A stretch of 64,000 nt of DNA, from NCBI GenBank assembly GCA_030765045.1, contig CM060970.1, positions 50,737,076-50,801,075 of the forward strand. Direction: 5' to 3'. The position numbers and the translations under genes are program-made. This document shows positions 24,205 to 35,745 of this stretch, in pieces; the stretch's first letter is position 1, and each line of letters starts with the position of its first letter. Source of the DNA: Tenodera sinensis (taxonomy: Eukaryota > Arthropoda > Insecta > Mantodea > Mantidae). The notes below the pieces were generated by a model that was not told the DNA's origin, made no database searches, and was given only the letters and a program-made list of their open reading frames with translations.

Positions 24205-25581
24205 ATAATAATAATTGCTCCCACTTAATGAACAAGAGCATCTTAGCAACCAAATAGTAAATCATAATACAGAGTTAATATCAAATTTTATTTCTCCGAA
24301 TTGAGTGTTACCTAAATGTCAAAGTAATTGCACTGCAGTAAAACAAGATAATAATAAAATATCCACGATTTCTTGAAATTTTGTTTTTAGGCAAACAATA
24401 ACTAAAAGAATACCATAAGAAATATCATCATGCTTCAATGTTAATTCAATTCAAGCCTCAGCAACCGCAGTCAGTGGTCAAGGATGTGGGAGGGCACACG
24501 TAAAATAATCGGTATAATGGCACGCGTGGACGTTGTCGGGGTATCTTTTGTCCGCGGTGTATGGATTTTGCTTCTTTCTGTTAAAAATAAAAATACAGTG
24601 AAAGTTGTAAAAATATAGTTTACAATTGAAAGTACCTCATGTTATGGTTTAACGGTCATTGCAAGTATATAACAAGAATACAACAGAAAAACACATTAAA
24701 ATACTTTGAAGGTTTTTTTGGGGGGGGGGGGTAATGGTGAAATAAGTCGGCTAAAATCTGTTGTTTATTACTGCTACTGTGCTGAAAATATTGCATTTCT
24801 ATGCTATCTCGCTATCGGGTTCATCAGACAGAGATAGAAAAGCGCAACAAACGGAAAGAACTAACAATATTGAACATTTTGTACATCGTATTTCCTCGTT
24901 TTTTTAGAACAAACCAACCTTCCTAACCCAACTCCCTTTTTACTTTTTATGATATAGTGCACTGCACGCCAACCAACGGCTACAGAAATTTCGCTTTCAT
25001 TTGCCATTTTTCTCCCTAAGATTTACAATTCACAACGCAGTGCACATAAAATACAATTCGACCCCTCTCTTGGGATTAAATTACACCGAGCAGACCTTTC
25101 GGTTTTACATTTCTACCAGTGCCATCGATTCCTTTTCTAATTTGCGCATAATTTCCTTTTATTCTACACGCAATAAATTTTATAGTATTCGCCTCCCATT
25201 GATAGAGCCAGATGAGAAATCGAATCATAACTTCCTACCTCAACAGGGGGTGCACCTATATGCAAAATTGTAAAAGTAAATCGGATTTCTCTTAAGGTCT
25301 GCTTCGTAAAATTTAATTACGTCGCATAGATCATGATACAATCGCAGCGTTCCCTAAAATGCAAGACACGTAGCAGCATTTCCGTTCGATATTGAAGTTG
25401 TTGCCAAAATTCTTAAATCTATCATGAAACAATCTTCACGTATTTTATTATCAGATAAAAATTTCAAGCAGTTATAAATATTGTGAAGAAAAACGACGAG
25501 TCCAGTCTACTTATTTTTCTGTTACTTTACTTTCCTCCAAAATATTGCACAAATAGAAATTCTCTATTAGTTACAACAGTC
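24205..25581. other. Unassigned spacer
   Basis: A G11-type homopolymer lies at about 24720-24730. A 90-codon frame at 25001-25273 shows no motif. Confidence 0.5.
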
Positions 25582-25860
25582 TATAGGAATGATGCCCAAC
25601 CTTGTCTCCTTGAAGGCGCTTACGTAATTAGCTGCTATTCCCCACCTCCTGTTTCGAGAGGCTGAATTACGTCTGTGGAGTGTAAACTCGCAACCAGGGA
25701 GTATCGAGCGACATACACCAACAGGCGATCCCATGGTAGTTCCTAAGTCATAACCTGAATTTTACGGAAATGTCCTCATAAGACAGATGAAGATGTCCTC
25801 TTCATTTTGGATTATTTTTGCATAAATGGTAAGTGGTAAGAGACAGATAAAATTACACTA
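25582..25860. repeat. Composite family B repeat, copy 1
   Basis: This pairs with 36655-36870: GATGCCCAACCTTGTCTCCTTG, then GCGATCCCATGG, then AAGTCATAACCTGAATTTTACGGAAATGT, then CATTTTGGATTATTTTTGCATAAATGGTAAG. The last part is a family A fragment (minus orientation). The CCCAACCTT-type start resembles hAT termini. Confidence 0.6.
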
Positions 25861-25865
25861 AATAA

Positions 25866-26027
25866 TGTGGAAAAGTTGCGAGTTGTAATATCGTGAAAGA
25901 CTAAACTCTGTGTTAACGTGTGTAAAAAGGAATTGTCTTGTGCATTGAGTTACAAGAAAATAAAGTAAGCAAAAAGTATTGGATTGGACATTTCTCGTTT
26001 TATTACACTGGTGTCAGAAGTGGGATT
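25866..26027 (+). other. Possible LTR end plus primer-binding site
   Basis: TGGTGTCAGAAGTGGGATT at 26009-26027 is the kind of primer-binding site that directly follows the 5' LTR of many gypsy-like elements in animals. It is preceded by TTTATTACAC and, about 70 bp upstream, by AATAAAG. The start of the LTR is not defined; I place it by the first TG after the family A fragment. No gag or pol follows, so this would be a fragment. Confidence 0.4.
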
Positions 26028-27184
26028 TTTCAAATTGTCATTTTGTTACAGTCTACTTGGCTTCCACCGGAATAAAAACCCATCACTGAGAGTTATTTTG
26101 TTATTCTCTTAAAAACTATTCCGGGAAAGAAGCTTCTACTCGTTGGATACTTGTTTGATTAGTGATTCAACTGTAATATACATTTTAAACAGTTTTATTG
26201 TTATTTTTAGTTAGATATACCTGTGCTAAAAATAAACACATTTGTGCTTTCAACCCTTAAGAGTAACTATTTCGTCGTTATTGACTACAAACAATTTCTG
26301 CTTTCTCATTAAACGCGTCATTTCGTATCTTCCCACTGTGAAATGAGCTGCGAGTCGCGGTTGCACTGTTTTATCACATTTAAACCTATTTTTCTGATCC
26401 ATTGGCTACTCTGTGGGCGGCTCGCAACGCTTTGGAACTTCAACAGATTCTACTGCAGGTTGGAACAGAAATATTTGCGGTCTACCTGAAAGATTACCGG
26501 CTCAATAAGGCAACTAAGCATATAGGCAAAAAAGAAAATAACAAAAGAGCAATGTATGGAATAAAACAATATGGAGAGACTGTGTAAATCAAAGAGTATT
26601 AATCAATAATGTATAGCCGTGTAGATGCCATTATTTCAGCTAATCGTCTCATATGTTTACATTCTCCACGAGTTAAGCAGCTGGGAAGAAAATGGTTAAA
26701 TATTTTCATTCACAACGTCGGATTGTTTGTTTTCAAGCAGTAAAGCAACGCAAAAAAAAAAATAGGGCTTTATGTTTTGGTGGCTATTTCCACTCTATAT
26801 GTTTACCAGCATTCACCAGGGAAAATATAACATTGGAATGTTTGAAGACTACACAGAAAAGTATTTAAGTAATAAAAAACTCTTATATTAAAGCTCACAA
26901 TTTCGTGTTAATTTTCATATTTTCATATCCAATGGAATTGCACACCAAAGGAACAGTGCCTATCACACTATGATGCATTTTGGTCCAAAATAAATGACAA
27001 TTCGCGTAGCAAGCGTGAGAAATAAATATGGCGAACGCAAATGTTAATTTAGCGATTGCTATGTTGAGTATAGGTTTCGGATGTATTTCCTTAAGCTGAG
27101 TAGGAAGAAAGATGTATTAGAAGAAAAAGGTATTTGGTAGACATGGTCATGGTTACATGTAAGAGAACAGGGCACAGATCGAGC
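26028..27184. other. Unassigned spacer
   Basis: An A-rich run lies at about 26752-26762. A 61-codon frame (26402-26587) has no motif. Confidence 0.5.
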
Positions 27185-27832
27185 TATAAAAAATCGAAAA
27201 CGAAAAAAACGCTTAGAAGCCAAAGTTGGTATTTAAGTTTAATATCTTTCAAGGATGCAACACTAAAATTTTGAAGAAAATTCCTCCATGCTAAACTGCC
27301 CTTTACGTGGAAAAGTTTACAAAATTTTTGACTCAAAAATGACGTGTATTTAAGATATTTTTATAGCAAATTAAGTGTGTATGTTTTGAATTTTCTGGCT
27401 ACAGCCTATGTAGTCCTGTTTACTCTGGATAAGCTATGCATAGGTGGTAAACTGTAAGCGATAGACCAAAGCTTACTATACAAAATGCGTAGATCTCGTT
27501 AAAACACTAAATTTAGGTCTGAAAATTTTTTTTGTAGAGTGAATTATTTCGGAGATATTTCTTATTATTTCTGTGAGTTTTCTCAAATAGGGAATCATTA
27601 TTCACTTTTTTATCGGTTTGTCTGCGCAAAGAAAACGGAATTTCAAAGCTGTAAAAGACTTGACTATCCCTCAAAGCCTACTGTATTCCCACACTCCCTT
27701 GCATCTATAAGAAAATCGGCAGTAAGGTAGTTTCTAAAAATGTTTATCTCGACTAGCATGAAGGCAACAAAGGAATAAGGGCTCGTAAGAATAGTACAAT
27801 AGTACAGAAAGTTATGCGAGTGCAACGCATTA
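27185..27832 (-). repeat. Family A repeat, 3'-end truncated
   Basis: The copy starts at AAATCGAAAACGAAAAAAACGC, the block just inside the missing right end, and runs to the left end ACAGAAAGTTATGCGAGTGCAACGCATTAG. The frame at 27539-27730 is repeat sequence. Confidence 0.85.
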
Positions 27833-28079
27833 GTTTCTTGTTTTTTAATAGCTTAAAGTTGTTAAGGTGAATATGATAAGCAAAAATCACTGAAGTTGTT
27901 TTCAGCACACTAATTGTAGTTATTGATTCAATAAATTAGTATTGTTTCAATTCACGATATAACCAAAAACGGAAACAATATTATAACGACGGAAGAAGTA
28001 ATGTATGGAAGATCCACATTTGAAAGGAAATAGCCCATAAAGCTCTCCACAGAAAACGTAGCAGACGTATCAGAGGACA
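27833..28079. other. Unassigned spacer
   Basis: Nothing recognised. Confidence 0.5.
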
Positions 28080-28180
28080 AAAGAGGATTTCCAATTTTAA
28101 TGGAAGAAGCAGAGGGAAATGAAGGACGGAAAAACAACAGCAGCTAATGGAATTTCCATTGAGGTAGTTAAATAACTAAG
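28080..28180 (+). pseudogene. LINE reverse transcriptase fragment (+)
   Basis: The + strand reads EMKDGKTTAANGISIEVVK then a stop at about 28116-28175. This is the N-terminal reverse-transcriptase motif written E-x-K-x-GK-x-G-x-GI-x-EVVK in many LINEs; here the G-x-DG core has changed to AAN. Minus-strand frames in 27952-28493 are shadows. The following sequence up to 28500 may belong to the same dead element. Confidence 0.5.
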
Positions 28181-28519
28181 CGAAGAGAAGAAAAATATTC
28201 TTTCTTTCATGCAACGATGAGTAGCCGGAGGATTTACGGATATAATGATGCTGCCTGTATTCTGTAACAATAGTCCAAAATATGCTATTATTGCTGGTCT
28301 ATTTGGCATATTTTTTATTCGGCACAGATTCTACTAAAAATGGCAGCTGAACTTCTATAAACAATTCTTCAAATATAACAGTAGAAGACAATGAAATGTA
28401 TGAGGCATTCTGGAAAAACCATTCGACAGAAAGATTGGAATTCTGAAGAATTCCAATTCTGAAGAAGTGTGGAAGGATAGTACTTCTTCTCAAGGCACTA
28501 CGACTTGAAAGTTGAATGT

Positions 28520-28920
28520 CTTCGCAAGAGTTCTCCTGCAGACATGTCTGTTCTGAATGGTCATTTTCCAGGTTTATAATTCTAATTTCCTCGAAGCGTT
28601 CATAACTTCATTTTCCCAACTGATTTTCGGTCTACTCTAGCTCCCAAGGGTTTCCATTTATATATTCCTTTCAGTAGTCTTTGTTCTTCCATTCTCTTAG
28701 CATGTTCAAGCCAGTTTAATTTCATTGTCGTAATGAAATTTACGATATTTTAATTATGTACTAGTTCACCTAATTCTTTATTGGTTTTTATTTACAGTTG
28801 CCAGTAGTTTAGTGGTTCCAAAGATTCTTCTTAGAATTCTCCTTTCAAAGATTAACAGTTCTTGTTTTTTTTTTTTTTTATTCTTTCACCACCCAATGTT
28901 CACGGCCGTAGACGACACCT
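28520..28920 (-). pseudogene. LINE reverse transcriptase C-terminal remnant (-)
   Basis: On the minus strand, LLIFERRILRRIFGTTKLL is followed, after stops, by MKLNWLEHAKRMEEQRLLKG and then IYKWKPLGARVDRKSVGK. This matches the C-terminal signature of many insect LINE ORF2 proteins: an ERKILRKIFGP-like block, then LRWLGHV.RM, then a G.R.RG.P block. Stops and frame changes show decay. An A/T run at 28866-28880 interrupts it. It is oriented opposite to the fragment at 28080, so they are separate or rearranged. Confidence 0.6.
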
Positions 28921-29279
28921 GGTGACACCTTGTCCAATGCAATCTTAATTTGGCTTCTTTTGTTATTAGTTTACTGACTCGCTACTAGTAAGTCAGCGAA
29001 GGGCCTTCAGCCTTCTTAGGTTTATTGCAGTGGCGGGTTGATTACATGTTCGTTGCGTTTGATTTAGGAAAGTACTTTCAAATCTTATGCGATAAACGTA
29101 TGATCATTAGTGACTTCTTTGGTATTGCTTACGTTTAAGAAGTCTATCAGTACTTGACAACGAATTCTAAGTACATAGCTTTAGAAGATACACCACGTGA
29201 TCGTCATGTAAACTATTGCGTTACAGGCTTATAATATGATTCAATTTGAAGAAACTCTGTTTGCAAATATATGTAGAGC
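28921..29279. other. Unassigned spacer
   Basis: Nothing recognised. Confidence 0.5.
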
Positions 29280-29742
29280 TATACTCACTCTTACACCCAG
29301 ATATTCTTGGAAATACTTATTTATCTATCTGCTACATTTTAACCGACATAAGCATTTGCAGAAATTATCCTATTGATAATTTTCTTGTAGGTGCAAGGGG
29401 AACATGGGAATTCGGTAGGCTTAAAGCGATAGTAAAATGTTTAAGAGCTGGTTGCTATGGAATGCCTTTAAAATCCCGTTCTCTTTGCAAGACCAAAAGT
29501 AATAAAACGAATAACATATCCCTATTTGAGAAAAGTAAAAGTACTTGTATGTTCAAAGAAATAACAAAAATATCTCGGAAGTGGTTCACTCAAAAGAAGA
29601 AAGTATTTCACAAATTGTGTGGTTTAACGAGATCCGCATTTTGTATTTATCAAGACTTTCTCTGTCTCTTATTGTTTACCATTTACGCAAAAGCCATCAA
29701 GAATAAAGAGGTCTTCTGAGGACATTCCTAGAAAATTCAGGT
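29280..29742 (+). repeat. Family A repeat, left half
   Basis: This runs from the diverged left end (CTCACTCTTACACCCAGATATTC) through AAGCATTTGCAGAAATTATCC, TTCTTGTAGGTGCAAGGGG, CCCGTTCTCTTTGC and TTTACCATTTACGCAAAAGCCATCAAG. It carries the variant insert GGTTGCTATGGAATGCC also seen at 42725. A 157-codon frame (29246-29719) lies almost wholly in it and is not a gene. Confidence 0.85.
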
Positions 29743-32112
29743 TATGACTTAGAAACTGCCACGAAAACGCCTGTTTGTGTCCGTCATTGGATACTGACTG
29801 CCTGGTTGTGTTTCTATCCTCCGACTGAAAGAATGGGGTGGAGAACAGCTAATAACCTAAGCGTCTCCAAAGAGATAAGGTTGGACATCGCTGCTCCAGA
29901 GGATTCGCTTCAATCGTTACGAGAGGTTCCTTTTTCAGAACGTTCCTTTTGTATGTGGCTCATATAATGTGGCTGATAAGCAGAGCTGAATTGAGTGTTA
30001 ATGCGTCTCAGACAACGGTTGACAATAACAGGTAAGTTGAGTTGAAATCATCGGATAGCGCCGTACGGAGTACAGCTCAATCGCTAGTTGTGATTCAGCA
30101 GTTCAGTTACAATTTGATGGATTGTCCCTTGTTCCGAGTGTGTGCAATAGTGTCACAAGTGTAACGCTTGCGCAGCGTTAAGCACCTCAGTGACAAATGA
30201 AATGTATTTAGCAGCAACTGGTCTTTTCATTTGTCACGATAATATTTCCGGATCATTAGATGAGGAAAAGAAACTACTTGGCAGGAGATGTGCTGTAAGG
30301 AATGATGAATAAAACAAATGTTTGGTAAAAAGAAATACTGGAGGAGCTACACTTGATTAAATACCAAAATACGATAAAGAAGTTTATCACTGGAGCTGGA
30401 ACAAATATCCCTTGCTTGCAATGCGTGCGAGTGCGAGTATGTATTGACAGTGCGCAGAGGGGAAGGGTGCTGTAATAGGTAACCTGGAAATGTAAACATT
30501 ACAGTCAGAGGTGTAACAACAAATCTGATTTTATAAACATACATTGCAGATATGTACATACATGTGTAGTGCCAGAATTATGAAAATTTGCATGATATAT
30601 TATCGTCTTATTCATCTGTTTGATTGTTAACTAATTTAGTAAACTTTCTAATGAAGTATTTAAACTCCGGTTGGCATAGTTTGTATATAATATATTGTTA
30701 TGCACACAGATCTTCAAAGAAATTCGATTGTAGAGGTGGCACTGGTGAACACTCTTGTTCTTCTGCCTTCTTGCAACCTGACAATGCAGCAGATGATTTA
30801 TTTTATTATTTTTTTTATTATAGTGTTGTTTTAACCTTTTTAGTATTTTTGAATGACATAACCTGCATTGTATGTTCTCTCCATTCACGATGAAATTATT
30901 TGTACCAAATTCTTTTCCTACCTTTTCAATGTGTCAGCGCGTGATAATTCTGACATACTGAACTTTGTACAGTGCAGAATAGAACGTAAATACAGAGTAC
31001 ACAGCGCTCGACACTGCCAGTACTGCAGTCGAACTACTGACTGTCAATTGTACAGCCCCAGATTAGTGTGTTCAGTACGACGCCACGTGTATTATAGTCG
31101 CCGTCACGAATGAAGGCGGTTGTGCAGAAGACACATATCCAACGACGTCACAGTCACGTGATTTCTAGCCAATTAGGCGTAGTCTGTTTCAGAGCGCGTA
31201 GTCTGTTTAACAGTGAAATTAAATAATTCCGATCAATAAATCTACTCCATTGTGTGATACTAAGTTCGTTAAGAGTTCCGACTATGACCGAAGCAAAAAA
31301 AAAAACCTTTTGTTATTCACAGCCAAGTCAGAGAAATGATGTATAATGTGTACAAATACTTCTTGAGAAAGTGGGAAACAATTGCAACGCAGAACTTCCC
31401 CTATTACACCTACCTGCACGTTATATGTCATTTACCGCCGTCGTTCCTGACGGCTACTCTAGGTAGAGCGGTAGTTTCATTGATTCTACGCTCAATTTCC
31501 TAATTCTGATAATCACATATGAATAAACAACTTTGTTGATTGCACTCGAAGGTTCGGAACGATAACCTAGTTTCAAATATTAGGATAACCTAAATAACTA
31601 AGATTTCTTTCTCCTGTAAGATTTCCTGGAGAAGAAAGAAGAAACCAAACAAACACTGTTTTATATACATATATATTGGAGCTGCATAGTGGTTTCTAAA
31701 GTTATTTGAATTCTGAATTGCAGGGAAGCTGTTCATTCATTATCTGCAATCACCTCTACGAGTGTCTAGATATGTGAAGGTACTCTAATTTGCATTTCAA
31801 CTTAATCTAAGGTACGTATTCCGAATACAAAAGCTATTCAATAGTCCAGTTTATTGTGCATAATTGAACTAAGGTAACTGAGTATAACAGTTATTTATGT
31901 AAGTAGTGTATAATCTAACTGTGACACGAGTATATGTGTTGGCTTTCGCTTGCACGCAAAGGTTATACACATATCACATACAGCGTTTTATGCAATGCTA
32001 CCAATAAAACACGTAAACATAATTAATAAATTTGTTAAATGAAAAATTATGTATCAGAGGTCACAGATGTATGACGTAATATAAACAGATTTTGTTTCAT
32101 TTGTTTCAGCAC
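29743..32112. other. Unassigned spacer, about 2.4 kb
   Basis: No gene is recognised. A splice-donor-like ACAGGTAAGT lies at 30029-30038. A GC-richer patch with CACGTG and GACGTCAC sequences lies at 31080-31165. A short duplication of GCGTAGTCTGTTT occurs at about 31170 and 31197. None is enough to call a promoter. Confidence 0.45.
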
Positions 32113-32335
32113 TTGCAGAACAAAATGGAGGCTAATGTTAAAAGTATTGAAAAATGGCTTTATTCCGCTGGACAAGAGGGCTGAGAGTTTATTTATTCCA
32201 TAAAAATCAAAAGATGTTTACGAAAAAGAATATGAAAAGTTTTGTAGATGGAGAAACGAAAAATGCTTTAGTTTGCGAGAGTGACAGTTTAGGTTTGCTT
32301 ACAGGCACATTAGAGAAACTTGCGTTCTGGTGGTG
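32113..32335 (+). pseudogene. Possible tyrosine-recombinase (Crypton/DUF3504-like) N-terminal remnant
   Basis: The + strand gives MEANVKSIEKWLYSAGQEG and a stop. In another frame it gives KRAESLFIP, a stop, KSKDVYEKEYEKFCRW and RNEK. The P-x-KS-x-x-YEK-x-Y-x-x-F-x-x-W pattern resembles the core-binding domain at the start of domesticated Crypton-type recombinases and related insect proteins. No catalytic domain is seen, and frames change, so it is at best a broken fragment. The resemblance is short and could be chance. Confidence 0.35.
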
Positions 32336-32834
32336 ATGACATCCACAAGTCTTGTAGCCATGGTACGTACGTACATTAATTCATTTTCTGGAACTGGTGC
32401 CAGAAATACGGCAATTTCTCTTGATTTATGCCGTCATAATAAGCCGTTTTAATACTTGGATTACATTAAGGTACTTTTTTAAGTGTTGAAAAAGGCTGAA
32501 GAGAAAAGAGACAATCGATTCTACGTTATAATTCTTTGTTTCTTTGTTGTTTATCAAATAACGTAGATGGGCATGTAGTTAAACCCAGGGTAATCTTTAT
32601 TCTAGTTCTGTAGATGTCCGCACTGGAGGTTTCTGGTATCAAAACGTTCTAATAGTACTCATGTAAGAATGTTCTGTTATTTTGCTCTCTTCGTAATCAA
32701 GTTTACAGAAGGGCATACTAAATAAGTGTATAAAGAGTGAAGACTTTTAACGTTTGTACTATACTAACTGAGAAGATTGCTTTTATCGATGGTCGTGGAT
32801 TGTGTCTTTTCCAAACAGCTAACTCAGGGTTAGG
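32336..32834. other. Unassigned spacer
   Basis: Nothing recognised. Confidence 0.5.
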
Positions 32835-33165
32835 TTTAGGGTTACTTACACGCTAGCACCACCCATTAGGAAGGTATGAAGAGAACCATAGGAGAAAAAG
32901 GCCGCAGGCACACAGCACACAGATGCACAGAGGTCCCTAACAAATGCTGAAAGTTCTTCATTGCACCCCGCAGCCGCCAACATCCCGGGTGCGACATCGA
33001 CAAACGTCCCTCTCCAGGAGAGAACAGCAACCACAACGCCACCTGACACTGATAGCAGCAAGCGTTTGCGCCACCTTTATGGCACCACCATACATCACGA
33101 GTTTAAAAGCACATTGGATTGGAATGAAGCGAAATGATGGAAAGGAAATCGTGGCATTAAAGTAA
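32835..33165 (-). repeat. SINE (family S-c), head missing
   Basis: On the minus strand: CCACGATTTCCTTTCCATCATTTCGC near 33165-33130, then a body with a GTCGATGTCGCACCCGGGATG block, then TTGTTAGGGACCTCTGTGC and CCTGCGGCC. Both ends match the SINE at 22190. The overlapping frames of 70-80 codons on both strands are not genes. Confidence 0.7.
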
Positions 33166-34164
33166 GAATTCCAGCTACTTTTTCTATAGGTACTACTGTG
33201 CTGCAAATATCCCTTCGATACCTCTTGTCAACTCGCCTGCTACGTTCCCTATCTTCACAGAGGTTAACACTAAGTCAACTAGGACAATCGAATGAACCAG
33301 TTTCTCGCAGGTGTCGAATAGATTACAAAGTGGAATGACGTGACAAGTGACAACCATCGCTATTGATACAGCTACTCTCTCTCACACCGCAGGGACTAGA
33401 AATTGCACATCGTCGTACACAGCATGTCAAAATGTCACTGTAAACTAGATAGCACCTTAAAACATTCCAGTGTTGAGGCAGTGCTTTTGTGTAAGCCCTC
33501 TGAAATTATTCAAATGGTAAATATAGAGGCAACAGAAAGAATCCTGAAATAACGATGTTAAATTATAGGCAGCCTAGGCTGACTGTTCATGTGTGATACA
33601 ACGAAGGAAGTAGTGATTTTTATCAACATTACAACGACGAGAGATACTAATCATACATTAAAAATTGAATAATTAGCAGTCAAAATTTGTGATATTCAGA
33701 AAAGGAACTATATCATCAATAACCTATTGAGATAAATCGAGTGCAGCGAGGTTAGAAAAGAATATCGAATTTCCACAATCATTGGCTGTTCCGCCACACT
33801 TAGCGAGAAAATTGTAAAAGTATTTCATGAAAAAGATAGATTTTTAAGTGTTAATAAATGGTTCAAAACATTCATTGAAACAATATTGATTGTTTCATCT
33901 ATAAAATATATCCGTACCACTCCCTGTGACAACATTAATAGAATCTTATAGCCCTCAGACTGATGCTAGGCCACGAAAACTTCGTAAAGACTTTCGTTCC
34001 AACGAAGATTAATAAGAACTAAATAATACCTATGCGTTCGCCTCTCATTAACATCAACTTATTAAATATCGTTACAGTGTTCAAGATTGAACAAACTTTT
34101 CTACCATCGTTTTAGACTTAGGGTAAAGCTTTGGGTCATGGTATTAATTATTAAATGTAAAATT
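33166..34164. other. Unassigned spacer
   Basis: Nothing recognised. Confidence 0.5.
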
Positions 34165-34290
34165 TAGCTTGGTGAGTGAGGGAAACCATGAAAAAGCCAC
34201 ACTTAGACAGTTGGCCCAAGAGATTTAAAGCCGGGACATCCCGAATGCGGAGCACAGACGTTACCAGCTGAGTCATCCCAGTTGTCTAAA
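34165..34290 (-). repeat. SINE head fragment (family S-d)
   Basis: On the minus strand: CTGGGATGACTCAGCTGGTAACGTCTGTGCTCCGCATTCGGGATG, then TTTTTCATGGTTTCCCTCACTC. It shares GGTAACGTCTGTG..CCNCATTCG with the head of the SINE at 35185-35745. Confidence 0.65.
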
Positions 34291-34866
34291 TATGCACACT
34301 TGTTATTGTCATTACTAATTAACGAGTTGATTATAATTTCCAAAAGTATTCAATACAGTCCTCATCATAAACATTTCATGATAGCTTTATCTTTCTTCTA
34401 TTTATTTAACTCATGATTTTGTAGGGCAAGGTTTGTGTGCTATGTTACGCTAGAAACATAATAATCATACAGCTATCTATAAACGTATCTTGTTTCTCCT
34501 TTTAGTCTAGCAGTAAGTTTCTGTACGCAGTTCAGTTCTCTTCATTGTTTAGTTATAGACACATTCTGAAAAAGTATTTTCTTATCCATCATTCATTGTC
34601 TTATTTCTTCAATCTCTTCTTTTACATGTATTTGTTTCTCCTAACGCTTCAAGCGCTGCATTTAAAATAAATTGTTTTAGATCTTCTTATTCGAGATCTA
34701 CTTCTAAGGTTAGATCTCTGTTATCGAGGTTTTAGTCTTAATAGAGTATGCCCTGTTAATGTTCTCTCTTTTGGCTTAGTATGTACCCATTCTGTACTTA
34801 CACCTTGATAATGGATATCTTGGAACAAAATAAGTAGATTTACAATTCTCAGAAAGTTAAGTTTTC
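34291..34866. other. Unassigned AT-rich spacer
   Basis: Nothing recognised. An AGATCTTCTTATTCGAGATCT near-palindrome lies at about 34679. Confidence 0.5.
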
Positions 34867-35061
34867 TCAATAAGTATCAGTGACCACCATCAGCAGCTCC
34901 ACAGTGTCCTTGGCGCTCAACTGCTGAAGCAGGGAGTTATGGATATCAATGTGTCTGCTGTGAAACTTGCCCATGATGTTTTGAGGATTCTCATAGGGCA
35001 TCCAGTGCAGCTGGCTTTTAGCCATAAACTTCATTATTCTGGATTGCCCACACGTGTCATA
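34867..35061 (-). CDS. Conserved-looking 64-codon open frame, unidentified
   Basis: The minus strand is open for 64 codons between a TAA (35064-35062) and TGA (34869-34867). It includes KFMAKSQLHWMPYENPQ, NIMGKFHSRHIDIHNSLLQQ and LSAKDTVELLMVVTDTY. Codon third positions are rich in G/C, the residue mix is protein-like, and the segment is GC-richer than its AT-rich flank, all unlike noise frames nearby. I do not recognise the protein. It could be an exon, a retroposed piece of a host gene, or part of an unknown transposase. No clear splice sites bound it, and a SINE begins about 100 bp to the right. Confidence 0.4.
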   Translation of the reverse strand, partial: YDTCGQSRIMKFMAKSQLHWMPYENPQNIMGKFHSRHIDIHNSLLQQLSAKDTVELLMVVTDTY

Positions 35062-35184
35062 TTAGAGGTGCTATGCTGAAGACCATATGGGTACTTTGAC
35101 CTACCCATTGGACACTCTTGGTGGTAGGACGAAAGAATTAAACTACATTACTGCGCAAGAATTATAAATCTGCGTCATTTTGTT

Positions 35185-35745
35185 CCAAAGATACCGCTTA
35201 CTAAAGAGCCAGGGCATAATTCTGGTTCCATCTGTACATTTGTCTGTCACGGTAGAGATTCCGGCACGTCAGCCGATGGCTTATTGTGTGTCAGATCCCG
35301 AGAGGAAGGATGAGATGAAAGTACCCTACAGGCGGCCAGAACACATCACAGGTGTAACTACAACTAGGTGGGTCCCTAACAGGTGCAGGCAAGTTCTTCA
35401 GCCCGACGGAGTTCCAGGTCTCCACAGAGAGTCTGCCACCAGCCAGTTCCGGCTGATTAATCAGCCCACTGGATGGGTGGCCGACCACAGCTCCTCCCTT
35501 CAACCGAGAAGCGTATTTCCAGAGCGCAAGCAGCATCGTAGCGCAATCTATCGACGAGCCGACTGACTTACAAACTAGAAGGACCGGACAGAGAGAATGA
35601 AATGAAAGAAAAGGATGTAAGGCAAATATTTTTCCCAGCATTCTGGGGAAACCCCGAAAAATTCAGGGTCAGAAAAGTGGCCACGGTAATCGTCTCGAAT
35701 GTGGACCACAGACGTTACCGTCTAAGCCATCCAACTCAGTCCTTT
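35185..35745 (-). repeat. SINE (family S-d) and associated module
   Basis: The head on the minus strand, near 35745, is GGACTGAGTTGGATGGCTTAGACGGTAACGTCTGTGGTCCACATTCG. It is followed by GGGGTTTCCCCAGAATGC, CTTTCATTTCATTCTCTCTGTCC, and further left the shared 3' module, read as TGTTAGGGACCCACC. The 128- and 116-codon frames here are inside this GC-rich element. Confidence 0.7.

Noticed and set aside
29246..29719. 157-codon + frame
   Set aside because: Nearly all of it aligns with the left half of family A, which is non-coding in every other copy.
31080..31165. Promoter with CACGTG and GACGTCAC sites
   Set aside because: No open frame, start site or polyadenylation signal nearby; such short motifs occur by chance.
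35180..35641. 128- and 116-codon overlapping frames as genes
   Set aside because: Both lie inside a GC-rich SINE with recognisable head and shared 3' module.
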